DNA from: Amblyomma americanum
Lineage: Eukaryota > Arthropoda > Arachnida > Ixodida > Ixodidae
DNA length: 64,000 nt
Assembly: GCF_052857255.1 (NCBI RefSeq)
Contig: NC_135500.1
Span: 53,841,272 to 53,905,271, forward strand
Direction: 5' to 3'
Shown: positions 1 through 10,377 of the stretch, one piece after another
How the letters are laid out: every line of letters starts with the position of its first letter
Position numbering within the stretch: the first letter of the stretch is position 1
Notes under the pieces: model-generated
What the model saw: the letters and a program-made list of their open reading frames with translations, nothing else
Databases searched by the model: none
Told to the model about the DNA's origin: nothing
Position numbers and translations under genes: made by a program

Positions 1-189
1 GCTTAACATTTCGTCCCTCGATGTTGCGGACGGCACGCATCTTGCCCCAGTTTGTCCCGATGGGGCTTAACGGCATGTTTTTAGGACTAACCGTAACATT
101 ACCCCCCTTTCAGCCGGTTTTTTCGTAGTGTGTACCCCAATACGAATGACATCGCTCGATCTTTTCTACTGCCCGCAGGGAGGCGTCTG
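1..189. other. Unassigned leading stretch
   Basis: No gene is supported here. A short open stretch near 130-170 (reading Asn-Asp-Ile-Ala-Arg-Ser-Phe-Leu) resembles another at about 12555-12600 (Asn-Asp-Asn-Ala-Arg-Ser-Phe-Leu). The two places may share a small repeat. Confidence 0.3.
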
Positions 190-703
190 AAGCGTGAAGA
201 CGTTGGTGAGTGGCGGGTTCCCGAGCATCCTCAGGAACACCCCAGCAGGGGAACGACGGTGAGCAGTGCATCACCACGGACCCGAGCACCCAGGCCTAGC
301 CGTGCGTGGCATCGCCGTGTCCAGGGAAAAAGGGATCATGGTGGTTGAGCCGATGCCGGCATTTAGACCCTTACGGCTCCTCGTCGGAGGCAACACACCA
401 CTTTGGGCCCAGCTCACTCTAGACGGCACCTCCGGCCTGACCCGACCGGGTGAAATAGGCAGTCGGTCTACCTGTCTTCCTCTCCATCATTTACTATTTT
501 CTCTTCTTTCTCACAAATTTCCTGTCCACTAGTCACTTAGTTTTTTCCTTTTGCCTGGCTGTGAGGGTTTACCTTTTGTGACCAACCACTCTCGGTTGCG
601 CCATATTTGGCTATGGCAGTGGCGTGTAGCAGGCGTGGGCAGGGCTTGTTTTCAAGTTCCTGTCCCGTCCCCTAGTTGAGTTCCGTGATGGTTGGCTGGC
701 ACC
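190..703 (+). mobile_element. LINE-1A 5' UTR
   Basis: Aligns by eye with 24272-24642. Both carry the GGTGGTTGAGCC and GGCAACACACCACTTTGG blocks, a pyrimidine-rich stretch, and a GGCTGGCACCATGG context at the ORF1 start. The part before about 337 is absent from copy B but partly present at 20365-20510 and 11655-11880. An internal promoter would be expected here for a LINE, but no promoter motif was identified. Confidence 0.7.
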
Positions 704-1380
704 ATGGCCGAAGAACATTATTTTGTATGACTGCCTTCTTACTTTAGAATGATCACCCTCTGAAAAGAGGGCAGACCGATGTAACCTCCCGGTTATTTAA
801 CAAAAAGAAAACATCTTTAGCAAAATTTCACATCGTTCATAGTGAAAAAAGTGGAAAAAGAGGACACGCTTATTCACGGTCGTGTCCTGCATGGAAGAAA
901 TGAAAAGAAATTGCAAGGTGGGGTTTATTAGCAATAATTGCCATCAAGGCCAAAGAGAATGTAACATTCAAAAAGGCAAGACAGAGTTACGCAATGACTT
1001 GGGGAACATTCTTTTTCACCGCACCTACAAACTTCACCGATGTGGTGCGTGGGCGCGGCGGGCCTTCGACACCTGCCCAGCTCGCACACAGACCGAGGCA
1101 AGGCCATCTGCTCCGTAGGCGGGTGCAGCGAGAGCTGCTATTCCACCCCCCAAAATAGGGTCTTCCGGCCACCAAATATGCAGCAAGCAAGGATTCCTCC
1201 GTTTGGGAGAAGCCCAAAACCCCCCTACCAGCTTGTTCCCCGCGAAACTACGACACCCCTGGCGAGGCGATGGACACAAGCCAGAGGTCGCCTCGGTCGC
1301 AGCAGCGACGGAGCTCTATTTATCGCAAAAAAGAGAGAAAAACCTTGATAACACGCCCTCAACAAAGAGGGACCTAAGGA
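704..1380 (+). pseudogene. LINE-1A ORF1 (gag-like) remnant
   Basis: It starts at the ATG in the conserved GGCTGGCACC-ATGG context, but a stop follows after eight codons. The middle, including the zinc knuckles present in copy B, is missing: the sequence jumps from the N-terminal block (ending about 790) to the C-terminal block (from about 985). The C-terminal block encodes a Pro/Ser-rich tail after a Thr-Asn-Phe-(Val/Thr)-Asp/Ala-Val-Arg-like motif shared with 19540-19760 and 25565-25866. ORF1 of such elements is an RNA-binding protein. This copy is dead. Confidence 0.6.
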
Positions 1381-1554
1381 TTCCAATAAATCTCAAAAAT
1401 TTACCTTCTTGTTGCTTATCCACTGGAACTGCTTTGAAAATTTAAATAACTAGTTTGATGCAACAGATCTCTTACATTCAGTCTCCTGTAGCAATGCGCC
1501 TTCAGGAGACCAACTTAGGACCTTAGCACAAAAATATTTTAAGAAAGAATAAAG

Positions 1555-2835
1555 TCTTTCGCCGTGATCGTGAGCAGGCGAATAGGCTCTTTGGAGGCGT
1601 TGCTGTTGTAGTTCAGAGCGGTGCTGCAATGCATGTGATCAAGCTCCATACGAATTATGAAGCCGTTGCAGTCACCGTCATTAGCTTTAAAACAATTGCG
1701 ATATGCAGAGCTTATGCTTAACCACTCCTCACAGTAACACTCCATGACCTAGGAGCAGTTTTAAATAAGTTACCAGAGCCATATCTGGTACCGGAGATTT
1801 TAATGCGCACTGCCGGTTTTGGGGGAGTGAACAGTCAGACACTACAGGTCGGGTTTTAGACGATTTTATTCTAAGCAACAACGTTTGCTTGCTCAATGCG
1901 GGCAAACCCATATATTGCACTCCATTCTCCGGAAAGATGAGTTGTATAGACTTGTCTTTTAGCTCTCCATTCATTTTTACCGATTTTAAGTGGGATGTCT
2001 TTGATAACCGGTACGGAAGTGATCACTTTCCAGTGGTAATTGGCTTTTCATCACCACCACCAATCATTCAAACTAAACAAAGCCGTTGGAAGCTGCACTT
2101 AGCGGACTGGCCCCAAATTCAAGAAAAGGCCTGTCTGGAGAAAATATGTTCTGATAATCTTAACGTTACTGAACTAAATGAAATATTTACAACATATATC
2201 CCTGCAGCTGCACGTCTACCCGTTCTTTATTCGTCAGGAATCGTGCGGCAAAATAACAAGCTCTGGTACACACAAACATTCAGAGTTGCAAAAAGAAATA
2301 AAACAAAACCTAGGGAACTTTCCGAAGATGCCCCACACACGACCACATCCAAGATTTAAAAAGGAAAGAACAAAAGCACGGTATATCCGTTGCAATGCTT
2401 AAAAAGCAGTCTGGAGAAACTACTTATCTATAAATAGTTCAGTTACATCGAAAAAATGTGGAAACAAGTCCGCAATCTTAATAAAAGTTTTTCTCTTTTC
2501 ACAATTCCTTTCCTAACACTTCTAGATACACAAACAAGTACACAGGAACAAGCAGACATCTTAGGTGAGCATTTCTCTAAAATTTCTAGTTCTTCACACT
2601 ACACAGAATATTTTTTAAACTATAAATATGTAGTGAAGAAACAGACCTCCATCAACTGGTTGCACAAACGAACGGTGCAGTGGTTTAATAACAATCCAAG
2701 AAATCAACAACGTTCTTTCAACCGGAGAAAATACAGCACCTGGCACTGATAATATCCATTACGAAATGCTGCACATCCTTCCCAACTGTCCTTAGAAGCA
2801 CTTTTGAAAAATTTTAAAATAAAATATGAGTACTC
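1555..2835 (+). pseudogene. LINE-1A ORF2, endonuclease domain and linker
   Basis: The N-terminal endonuclease block reads Arg-Arg-Asp-Arg-Glu...Gly-Gly-Val-Ala-Val-Val-Val-Gln near 1560-1620. A second frame (1889-2359) reads through Cys-Thr-Pro-Phe-Ser-Gly-Lys-Met-Ser-Cys-Ile-Asp-Leu to the Gly-Ser-Asp-His-Phe-Pro-Val signature of APE-type endonucleases near 2010-2035. The GDFN-containing block between them is disrupted. A linker follows, ending in an Ala-Pro-Gly-Thr-Asp motif near 2730-2745 that opens the reverse transcriptase. The frame then breaks at the LTR insertion point, 2836. The endonuclease nicks target DNA to prime reverse transcription. Confidence 0.75.
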
Positions 2836-3885
2836 TGTCACCACTTAGCGCACTTTTGCGGACGCTCCCAGACACCCTTAGAGCGTGGGTGGGGGGGGGG
2901 GTTGTGGTCTCGGTCAAAAAGGAGATGCCCTCGATTCAGCGTGGCAAGCTCAGCCGGAGAACAGCTAACAAGTGTCAAGGGGGGTGGTCGTTTGGTGCTT
3001 AGCTTTCGCCCGACGCAAGCAGGAGAATGGGTCGGAGCCAAATGTTTACAAAACAAAACAGATTATACAGCTAAGAGACGATACAGAGGAATTTACATTC
3101 ACTCGTACGAGCACATACAAAGTGATTCACAAATACAATGCAACTCGTGCAAAGTCACAATGGAGAGAGATACAATTCAACAAAATCTTTGCAACTAAAG
3201 TGCACAAACACAGAGTGAGACAAATAAACAAAACACGATTTGTTCACCGGGCACTGCGACAGTCCTACGACCTGAGGAGCTCGACGGGGCCGATCCGCAG
3301 ACTGGCGGTCGTTGCCTCGCTGGTGCGTCCCTGGCTGGGCGAGTGGTGTTCTCCCGGGAGTCGAGCGGGCGCGCTTCTCGGAAGCTTAAACGGCGGCTCG
3401 AGCTAACCGACAGCGGTTGGAGCCCCTCATTTATAGGCGCAGTCCGCGTCTGTTTGTTTTTCGCGCCAAGGCAGGCGCGCACATACACGCAGCTTTAACT
3501 GCACTAACTCCTCCTTCTTGCGCCGGGCGCGCGACCCCATTGGTCGAGCGCGGAAATCACCTTCGAGAAAAAGCTAGGTCATTCTCGGCACGCTGAGTCA
3601 TCGGCGCCGGAGGGCAGTGAGAAGGGTATCACATTGGCGCGCACAAGGTTACCCCCTTTCTATCGACAACAAGCAAAAACTTCTCCGACATTCGAGAAAA
3701 ATCGACGCCGTGCGTGTCTATGTTTACTTTGGCGCCCCGTCGGCGAGCTGTGTGAAAAGCCCACGCACGGTTTACGCGCTCTCCGGGGGTTTTTCCCCGC
3801 TGTTTTTGTTTTATTTTACCACGCGCGGTCGCGGTTGCTTAGGCGCAGCGCCGGTTTTTTCGAAAATGCGCCGAATTTTGTGACA
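2836..3885 (-). repeat. LTR (3' LTR by coding direction)
   Basis: A complete ~1050-bp LTR. It matches 6243-7014 and the solo LTR 13422-14463 over long stretches, with scattered substitutions. On the - strand it begins TGTCACAAAATTCGG and ends AGTGGTGACA. A poly-G tract lies at about 2889-2901. Confidence 0.85.
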
Positions 3886-3899
3886 CTGCCCCTTCCTTT
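3886..3899 (-). other. Polypurine tract
   Basis: On the - strand AAAGGAAGGGGCAG directly abuts the TG of the 3' LTR. That is where the plus-strand primer of an LTR element must lie, and it independently supports the assigned orientation. Confidence 0.7.
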
Positions 3900-4848
3900 A
3901 AGAATATTGGGCAGCAATATTCACAAAACACAAAATTCGTGCGCACATGCTTGCGCTCACAATCTATATGGCAAATGCCAGAATACATACATTCACTCAT
4001 GTTCTTACATACATGTCATTGGAGAATAATCACAATGCACTTACACAAATACCGCAACTCGGCAACACATTAACATAACATTATACAGTTAGCACATAAG
4101 TATGATGCATACTTTAGCCGATACTTCCTCCTACATTTCCTTCTTGCGCTTCCGTAATGCGCGCGTGAGTACCTTCACAGTTGCCTTTTGTCGCAACAAG
4201 ACACTCTTCGACTGACGGGTCTTTTTCTCGGTCAACATGGGCTTCTGTTTCGCCCCACCTGAACCCTGTAGATAAACTTGCGGACTCGGGAAACGAATTG
4301 TGTGCTTAGGCATGCACACACAACCAAGGCAATCGATGGATTCCAGGGCACATTTGTCGAAACACACAGGCACAGAATATTGACAGGTGTGAATACCCTC
4401 TTGGTCACCTTCCAGAATTTTGCAGCGTGATCGAAAGGCAGCTGATGTAATGTGCACAACAGCACTATGAACATGTCCACAATCTGCGATAAGCTGAGCA
4501 TAGCTGGAGTTTCAGACACCTTGTCCTCTAGAGCTGTCTTTCCTTCGCGTTTCGGCTGCTTCTTTGTGACCATTCCATGGCCGTTTTTCAGTTCCTCATG
4601 GCTTTCTACTGCAGTGCCCGTCGCTTCCTGCGAAAACGTTTTTTCTTCCTCTGGGCGTGCATCCGCGAGACTCATCCGTTCTTCGTGCTTGACTGTATGC
4701 TTCGCTGCTCCTTTGCTTCAGCCTGAACTCTCGCGCTTCCTTCACCGCTTCTTTTTTGTTTGGCGATCACTGAGCCGTTCCGAAGAGCAGGGTTCGGACT
4801 TCTTTTTCTCGTGGCTACATTCTGGGTCCTTTGGAAATTTTGCCCCCT
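3900..4848 (-). other. 3' internal region of the LTR element, no recognised domain
   Basis: Open stretches on the - strand (4131-4457, 4232-4675) are Lys/Glu-rich at their start and do not resemble reverse transcriptase or integrase. Either pol was lost by deletion or this is a poorly conserved gag tail. Confidence 0.4.
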
Positions 4849-5151
4849 TTATGTTGCCCAATATGAGGTCATATAAGGGCGCTCCATGCACAGTGCAGTC
4901 AGTTTCCCGCTGTGGTAGGGAGTCCGCACGTGTACTTCAGCTTCCGGCAAGCGCTGAAACGAGCCGTCCACTAGCCGCGCAAGGCTCTGCGTTCCAGTGA
5001 GATCCTTATATCTCACTAATCTTCGTTTTATTATTACAGCACTGCTTCCCATGTCTCGCAACACTGTAATTGTTTTTTCTCCTACCTTCCCTTTCCGGAC
5101 AGGCATTCTGTTCATTTCGGCTTCCGGTAGCGCGTTCACAATGGCGTTCAC
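4849..5151 (-). pseudogene. Retroviral-type aspartic protease-like segment
   Basis: About 100 codons. Near residue 33 (about 5055) is Val-Leu-Arg-Asp-Met-Gly-Ser-Ser-Ala-Val-Ile-Ile, matching the hydrophobic-D-(T/S)-G-(S/C) active-site pattern except that Met replaces the usual Thr/Ser. It lies downstream of the CCHC knuckles, the normal gag-to-protease order. The substitution suggests an inactive enzyme. Confidence 0.6.
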
Positions 5152-5180
5152 GACTGGTACCTTCTTGCCGTTCTTCAGTT

Positions 5181-6165
5181 CTACAAACCCATTTTCATCT
5201 TCCTCCAGGCGGTCATCTTAGGAGGCCCGTACGTACGATACCTGGGGAATGTGCTTGCTTGGTTTCGGACAAGCCGGGGCTCTGTGTCCCTTCTGGCCGC
5301 ACTTAAAACAAGCTGTTGGGCTATGGTTAGTAGCGCTGTTGCGGCATTTAGACGCGTAGTGGCCTGGCTTGCTGCAGAGGAAGCATTTTGGCGCAAGCTT
5401 TGTGCTGGATCGAGCGTCTCAGCCTTCCGAATTTCCGGGGTTTTCCGTATTCTTAATATTTTGCTGAAATTCGTTCCTCCTTGAGCTTCTAGAAATTGAT
5501 CGGCAAGATCTAGCATTTCGGAGAGAGTCTTGGCTCTTATTTCCTTCAGGTACAGTGACAAACTCGGGTGACCGCTACTCAGGAATTGTTCCTTGATGAG
5601 AAGCTCGCGAAGTTCACTGTACTCCTGTGCAATTTCCGAAAGTTCCATCCACCGATCAAAGTAGTGGCTTAACCTTGCCGCATACTGGGTTGCCGTTTCG
5701 CCATTAAATGGGCTTCCCTGTTCCGAATTTATCTAGGAATCCCTCGGTGGTGAGTCGGAATCGCTTAAGCAAGACGGCCTTTACCTTGCTGTAGCTTGCA
5801 GCATCTTCTGGAAAAAGTCGCTCGAATATGCTCAGAGCTTCCCCGCATAACCACGTGCTAAGAACGGTAGCAAATTCACCGTGTGACCAATTCTGAATTC
5901 CCGCGATCTTTTAGAATTGCCTGAGGAATGCGTCGAGATTGTCCCTTTCTTACACAAATCTGCGAAGTAATCTGCTGGCATCTATCCCCAGGCCGCTGCC
6001 TTCTTTTCTAGTGCTATGAACTTCCGCTGAGTGGTTCGCAGCACGTTGGAGCTCAAGCTTCATGGCAAGCAGTTGTTTTCGCGTTCGAATTCTCTCTCTT
6101 TCTTTCTCAACTTCTTCTCCAGCCTTCTCTCTTTCTTTTTCAGCCCTCTTTCTCTCTTTTTCCAC
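5181..6165 (-). pseudogene. Gag with coiled coil, SCAN-like domain and two CCHC knuckles
   Basis: Read on the - strand. 6165-5950 is a charged Glu/Arg/Lys helix typical of a coiled coil. 5648-5480 reads Leu-Arg-Glu-Leu-Leu-Ile-Lys-Glu-Gln-Phe-Leu and Met-Leu-Asp-Leu-Ala-Asp-Gln-Phe-Leu-Glu-Ala, resembling the SCAN-like capsid domain of Gmr1-type Gypsy elements. After a frameshift, two nucleocapsid knuckles follow: 5342-5385 (CFLCSKPGHYASKC) and 5267-5310 (CFKCGQKGHRAPAC). Gag packages element RNA. At least one frameshift separates the SCAN-like part from the knuckles. Confidence 0.75.
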
Positions 6166-6242
6166 TTCTTGTCGAGCCCTCTGTCTCTCCTATTCGACTT
6201 CTTCTCGGGACTCTTTTCCTTTCTGGTTCACCCACTTCCGTA

Positions 6243-7014
6243 GAGCACATACAAAGTGATTCACAAATACAATGCAACTCATGCAAAGTCACAACGAAGA
6301 GGGATGCAGTTCAACAAAATCTTTCAACCTGAAGTGCACAAACACAGAGTGAGACAAATAAACAAAACACAATTTGTTCACCGGGCACTGCGACAGTCCG
6401 ACAACCTGAGGAGCTCGACGGGGCCGTCCCCCAGGTTGGCGCACTTTGCGTAGCTGGTCTGGGCTGGGCGAGTGGTGTTCTCCCGGCAGTCCAGCGGGCG
6501 CGCTTCTCGGAAGCTTAAACGGCGGCTCGGGCTAACCGACAGCGGTTGAAGCCCCTCATATATAGGCGCAGTCCGCGTCTGTTTTTAGCGCCAATGCAGG
6601 CGCGCACACACACGCAGCTTCAACTGCACAAACTCGTTCTCCTTGTCGCGCCTGGCGCGCGACGCCATCGGTCGAACGCGGAAATCACCTTCGAAAAAAA
6701 TCTAGGTGATTCTCGGCACGCTGAGTCATCGGCGCTGGAGCGAAGTGTTGAGGGTATAACATTGGCGCGCACAAGGTTACCCCCCTTCCGTCGACAACAA
6801 GCAAAAACTTCTCCGACATTCGAAAAAAATTACGCCGCGCGTGTTTATGTTTACTTTGGCGCCGCCGCTGGAGAGCTGAGTGGAAAGCCCACGCACGGCT
6901 TACGCGCTCTCCGGGGGTTCTTCTCCGCTGTTTTTGTTTTATTTTACCGCGCGCCGGCGCGATTGCTTAGACGCTGCGCCGGTTCTTTTCTAAAATGCGC
7001 CCAATTTTGTGACA
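6243..7014 (-). repeat. Truncated LTR (5' LTR by coding direction)
   Basis: Matches 3111-3885 of the other LTR. The ~275 bp corresponding to 2836-3110, together with the primer-binding site, are missing, and gag sequence begins abruptly at 6242. The outer end (7010-7014, TGACA) is intact. Without these parts the element cannot be reverse transcribed normally. Confidence 0.8.
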
Positions 7015-7908
7015 TGCTGAGAAAACTAGCGAAAGCCTGGAATAAAGCAGCTATCGTACGATTCGTGAAACCTGGAAAGGAGCCAACATGCCCGAGCAGT
7101 TACAGGCCAATAATCCTTACCAGCTGCCTCGCTAAATCGTTGGAAAGTGTGCTGAATGTAAGAATAATTTTTCTCATTGAATCTCAAGAACTTATTGACG
7201 TCCGTCAGTGCGGTTTTAAGAAAGCGTGCTCGACAACAGACTATTTAGCTCACCTATAAAATACTATCCGAGAGGTTTTTACAGCTTCTTATAGCTTCTT
7301 TATAGAAGCGCTGTGTCCCTCTGTGTCGTTGCTTGTGAGCGCCAGGATTTGTCATAATATACACAAACAGCACTGTCTTGCCATCTTTTTTGACCTCGAG
7401 AAAGCATACGACACAACCTGGAGGTTCAGCATCCTTCGTTACATTACGCAGTTACGCAGTAGGTTTTTCCATAGAAACTATAGTAAACGAGAACCTCTCA
7501 AACCGTCTTATTCACGCAGACTCCTTAAGTGTACTTACAGCTCCCCACTCTAGAAATGCAATCGCTCCTATTCTTGGTGGCATCAAAGGGAACATAGTAA
7601 CAGCCACAGCTCGAGGACAGAACATTAAATTCTGCTGAGTCCTGAATCATGTCGGAATAAAACGCAACGAGAAAGCAGATTTGTGTGCTGCTAAAGCTCG
7701 GGGCAAAGAAGTAACAAAAGTAAATATACTCTTATATTATTGCATGAAATTAGTGCAACGGAAATTTAGGAAAAAAGGCGGTCGGCTTGGAGCAACGAAG
7801 TGAATTATAAACTGCATTTGGTAGAGCCAGATTTCGGTGAATTTAAGACATATGTGCAGTGGAGCGTTTCGAAGAAGTGATTTTATGCCAACTCTGAATA
7901 GGCCACAT
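7015..7908 (+). pseudogene. LINE-1A ORF2, reverse transcriptase to RNase H
   Basis: It continues the domain broken at 2835. Ala-Trp-Asn-Lys-Ala-Ala-Ile-Val and Ser-Ser-Tyr-Arg-Pro-Ile (7035-7115) are RT block 1; Gln-Cys-Gly-Phe-Lys-Lys near 7208-7225 is RT block 2; Phe-Phe-Asp-Leu-Glu-Lys-Ala-Tyr-Asp (7387-7413) carries the first catalytic Asp. The YxDD block is missing: the sequence passes to the RNase H end, with Asn-His-Val-Gly-Ile-Lys-Arg-Asn-Glu-Lys-Ala-Asp near 7645-7682. So this copy has an internal deletion of roughly 1 kb relative to copy B. Confidence 0.8.
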
Positions 7909-7921
7909 GAACCTTACGCAC

Positions 7922-8095
7922 GTTCGGTCCCGGCCGCTGCGGTCTACTTTCGATGGAGGCGAAATTCTAGAGACCCGTGTACTGTGCGATGTCAGTGCAC
8001 GTTAAAAAACCCCAGGAGGTCGAAATTCCCAGAGCCCTTCAGTACGGCGTCTCTCATAGCCTGAGTCGCTTTGGGACGTTAAACCCTCATAAACC
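7922..8095 (+). mobile_element. tRNA-derived SINE (Ruka-like), 5'-truncated
   Basis: Shares the body GATGTCAGTGCACGTTAAA...GAGTCGCTTTGGGACGTTAA with the full SINE at 9664-9896. It starts just inside the B-box end of the tRNA-like head. Imperfect 13-bp direct repeats flank it: GAACCTTACGCAC (7909-7921) and GAACCTTAAACAC (8096-8108), consistent with LINE-mediated insertion. It interrupts the C-terminal zinc-finger region of LINE-1A. Confidence 0.85.
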
Positions 8096-8108
8096 GAACC
8101 TTAAACAC

Positions 8109-8340
8109 AACTTTCTGCTGACAAAACAAGACAAACAAGTTTGCGAAGAATGCGGAAATGAACTTACGGTTAACCACAATTTTGTTGTGTTGTGTGAAAC
8201 TGGAAAAACCAAGAAAAAAGTACTGCACGCAAATTTGTCATGAATGCATTCCTTTAAACCTATCAATGCTCTTAGGGGATAATGTCATCGGTAACGTACC
8301 TTCTTTTTTTAGGTTTTTAAAAGAAGCAGGCTTACCGGAA
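8109..8340 (+). pseudogene. LINE-1A ORF2 C-terminal end
   Basis: Encodes Asn-Phe-Leu-Leu-Thr-Lys-Gln-Asp-Lys followed by Cys-Glu-Glu-Cys-Gly...Leu-Thr-Val-Asn-His, a CCH-type zinc-finger tail aligned with 29925-30010 of copy B. Such a zinc finger commonly follows RNase H in I-group LINEs. Confidence 0.65.
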
Positions 8341-8690
8341 AACTAAAGTGTGACCACTGGTTCGCTTTACTACATGACACATCTCAGTCACTTTCTCCTC
8401 CCTGAAAAGAACGTTGAGGTTTTTATTTTATTGGTTGGAAGCCTCAGGATCCTTGCCGAGCCAACGATAGCCGCTGAGGCTACCTGACCTTATTTAAGGC
8501 TCTTATTATTAGCCTTTTCCAAATTTCTTCTCAATTATTACTGGGCATTACAATCTTTTTACACCATCTGCACCATCGATGATTTTCCGCATTTCTGAAC
8601 AACCTACAGAAACCGTATTCTATACCTTGAGCTTGGCGCATGATGACCTTAGCTGCCTATGTGGCATAAACCACAACACAACACTCAAAC
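8341..8690 (+). mobile_element. LINE-1A 3' UTR
   Basis: Aligns with 30170-30467 of copy B: CACCTCAG/CATCTCAG-CCAC-TTCTC, the GAGGTTTT-TATT block, and the ending GTGGCATAAACC against GTGCCATAAAACC. No poly(A) tail or target-site duplication was recognised. Confidence 0.55.
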
Positions 8691-8954
8691 TTTTCAACCT
8701 CAAAGCATCCCCAAAACTAAATGCCTAAACAGCCATCGCTGATTCGGGCGTTATATAGTCGTACTCTGCCTGTGAGCTTTTACAGGACTATTGCTTTTCG
8801 CGTCGCCTCTTCAGTTATTGTGGAAAGAAACCCTGTGGATAGCCCACCCCCCCGCCCCCTCCCCCTGAAACCAAACTAGTCGCATCACCCCCTACTAACT
8901 CTATTAGAATGTTCCCTTAATGCATCGCTACGCCCCCCCCCCTCGTGTAACCCT
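8691..8954. other. No gene; C-rich tracts
   Basis: Contains two C-rich runs (about 8848-8868 and 8932-8942) and no supported coding sequence. Confidence 0.5.
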
Positions 8955-9167
8955 AGTGCGGGGCCGAGTAACGGTAGAGTAACATGCTGGGCGAGTTGTT
9001 TCATAATGCGCAATGGTAGAACCAGCGAAATGGACGCAGGACAAGAGGAATTAGGCACACACACAACAACGCTGGGGCGTTGTTTTGTGTGTGCCTACTT
9101 CCTCTTGTCCTGGGTCCGTTTGGCTGGTTCTTGCACTTCAAATAACGACAGTGCGGGGCCGAGTAAC
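8955..9167. mobile_element. Foldback (palindromic) element with flanking direct repeats
   Basis: Arms 9019-9071 and 9077-9132 are inverted copies: each contains AGGACAAGAGGAA/TTCCTCTTGTCCT and GGCACACACA/TGTGTGTGCC, separated by a few bases. The 18-bp sequence AGTGCGGGGCCGAGTAAC occurs at both 8955-8972 and 9150-9167, outside the arms. The structure fits a small non-autonomous foldback or MITE-type insertion. Confidence 0.65.
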
Positions 9168-9663
9168 CCCAGTGTGGTAAAAACTAGTGATACAATGGGT
9201 CCTTGCTATCCCCAGGTCTAGTGCTTCGCTTATGTGGGATGAAAGGCTTGGGAAATGGGGCTCTGACCCCACCTTGAGAAGGCTAAAACCCTTTCTGCTA
9301 TGGCGCTCTTTGGACACAAGTGCCCTTGCGCCGCAAAAAATCATTATCAACATTTATTATAAAGTACAGTTACACGTGACGCATGTTTCTTTGTTTAAAT
9401 TACTTTGTCTCTTCAGCATTTTGCTGCGTAAAGACATACGCTGTTTTTATTCGTCCACGGATCACTAAAAATTTTGATTCTCTCGTTGCCCCTGAAAAAA
9501 ATTAAGCAAGCAAGATTTAGGTGCCTTGTACTGATTATGGCGCTATGCTGAAGAGCTCAAAGGCGCACCTTCGAACGGGCCTCGGTCGGCTACGGATGGC
9601 GAATTGGTGTATACGCCTGAAAAGTTTTTGTTCAAATGGCCAGACCGCCGCGGAAGCCGCCGT
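9168..9663. other. No gene recognised
   Basis: Short open stretches only, none with a recognisable domain. Confidence 0.5.
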
Positions 9664-9896
9664 CGCCGCGGTGGCTCAGTGGTTATGGCGCTTGGCTGCT
9701 GGCACGAAAGACGCGGGTTGATCCCGGCCGCGGTGGTCTAATTTTAATGGAGGCGATATTCTAGGGGCCCGTGTGCTGTGCGATGTCAGTGCACGTTGAA
9801 GAACCCCAGGTGCTCGAAATTTTCGGAGCCCTTCACGACGACGTGCCCTATAGCCTTAGCCACTTTGGGACGTTAAATACCACAAACCAAACCAAA
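9664..9896 (+). mobile_element. tRNA-derived SINE (Ruka-like), full length
   Basis: Begins GCCGCGGTGGCTCAGTGG, an A-box-like sequence; the B-box-like GGGTTGATCCC follows at about 9716. The body contains GATGTCAGTGCACGTTGAA and GCCACTTTGGGACGTTAAA and ends in a CCAAACCAAAC tail. The head would act as an RNA polymerase III promoter. This is the most complete SINE here and the reference for the others. Confidence 0.9.
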
Positions 9897-10377
9897 CTCT
9901 GATTGCATACGTTTTTCTTTTAAAAAGAAAAGCATATTATAGTGCAAACAAGCTCTGGAATGAAATAGGAAAGGATACTATAACTATGCCTGCTTTAAGT
10001 TTATTCAAGTGGCCCTCAATCACGTCCTCTTTTACAACCAGAATACCGCTCAAGAGCTTATGCAAGAGACACCGCATCGCGCAATTCCTGGAACAGAAGC
10101 CATTGTGGTCGTAGTGTATAGCGAGGCCTCAATTAGAAGCCTATTAAGAGCAGCCGCCACGACTTAATCTCATGTAAAAGGTTATCGGGCACATGGCATG
10201 TTCAAAAACCTGGTTCCTATTTCGCAACGCTTGCACCTTTTCTATGTGTCTTCAAAATTCCGCAAGATCTGTCCTATGCAGAAGTGGCGGGGTTTTGCGA
10301 ACTTGTGCATTGATACATATAAAAATTTACGGGAGCACTTTGGCAATCTAAAGTGCACTAGGTGAGAGCGTTTGGCT
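9897..10377. other. No gene recognised
   Basis: AT-rich sequence with no supported coding region or repeat. Confidence 0.5.

Larger units (their letters stand above)
2836..7014 (-). mobile_element. Gypsy-type (Gmr1-like) LTR retrotransposon lacking pol
   Basis: Two copies of a ~1 kb sequence (2836-3885 and 6243-7014) bracket an internal region whose coding traces lie on the - strand. The outer end starts TGTCACAAAATT and the other end finishes AGTGGTGACA when read on the - strand, the TG...CA form of LTRs. The internal region holds a SCAN-like gag, two CCHC knuckles and a protease-like motif, but I found no reverse transcriptase, RNase H or integrase, so it is a deletion derivative. It sits inside the reverse transcriptase of LINE-1A. 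Flanks TACTC and TGCTG do not form a convincing target-site duplication. Confidence 0.8.
190..8690 (+). mobile_element. LINE-1 copy A: I-group non-LTR retrotransposon, interrupted
   Basis: This is a degenerate copy of the same LINE as 24272-30467. In order it shows a 5' UTR (190-703), an ORF1 remnant, an apurinic-type endonuclease, reverse transcriptase, RNase H, a zinc-finger tail and a 3' UTR. An LTR element (2836-7014) splits the reverse transcriptase, and a SINE (7922-8095) splits the C-terminal region. RNase H after the reverse transcriptase places it in the I/Jockey-like group. Frameshifts and stops are frequent, so it is inactive. Confidence 0.85.

Noticed and set aside
4452..5000. Plus-strand 182-codon frame in the LTR element
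   Set aside because: It is antisense to the gag-protease region, whose - strand motifs are recognisable.
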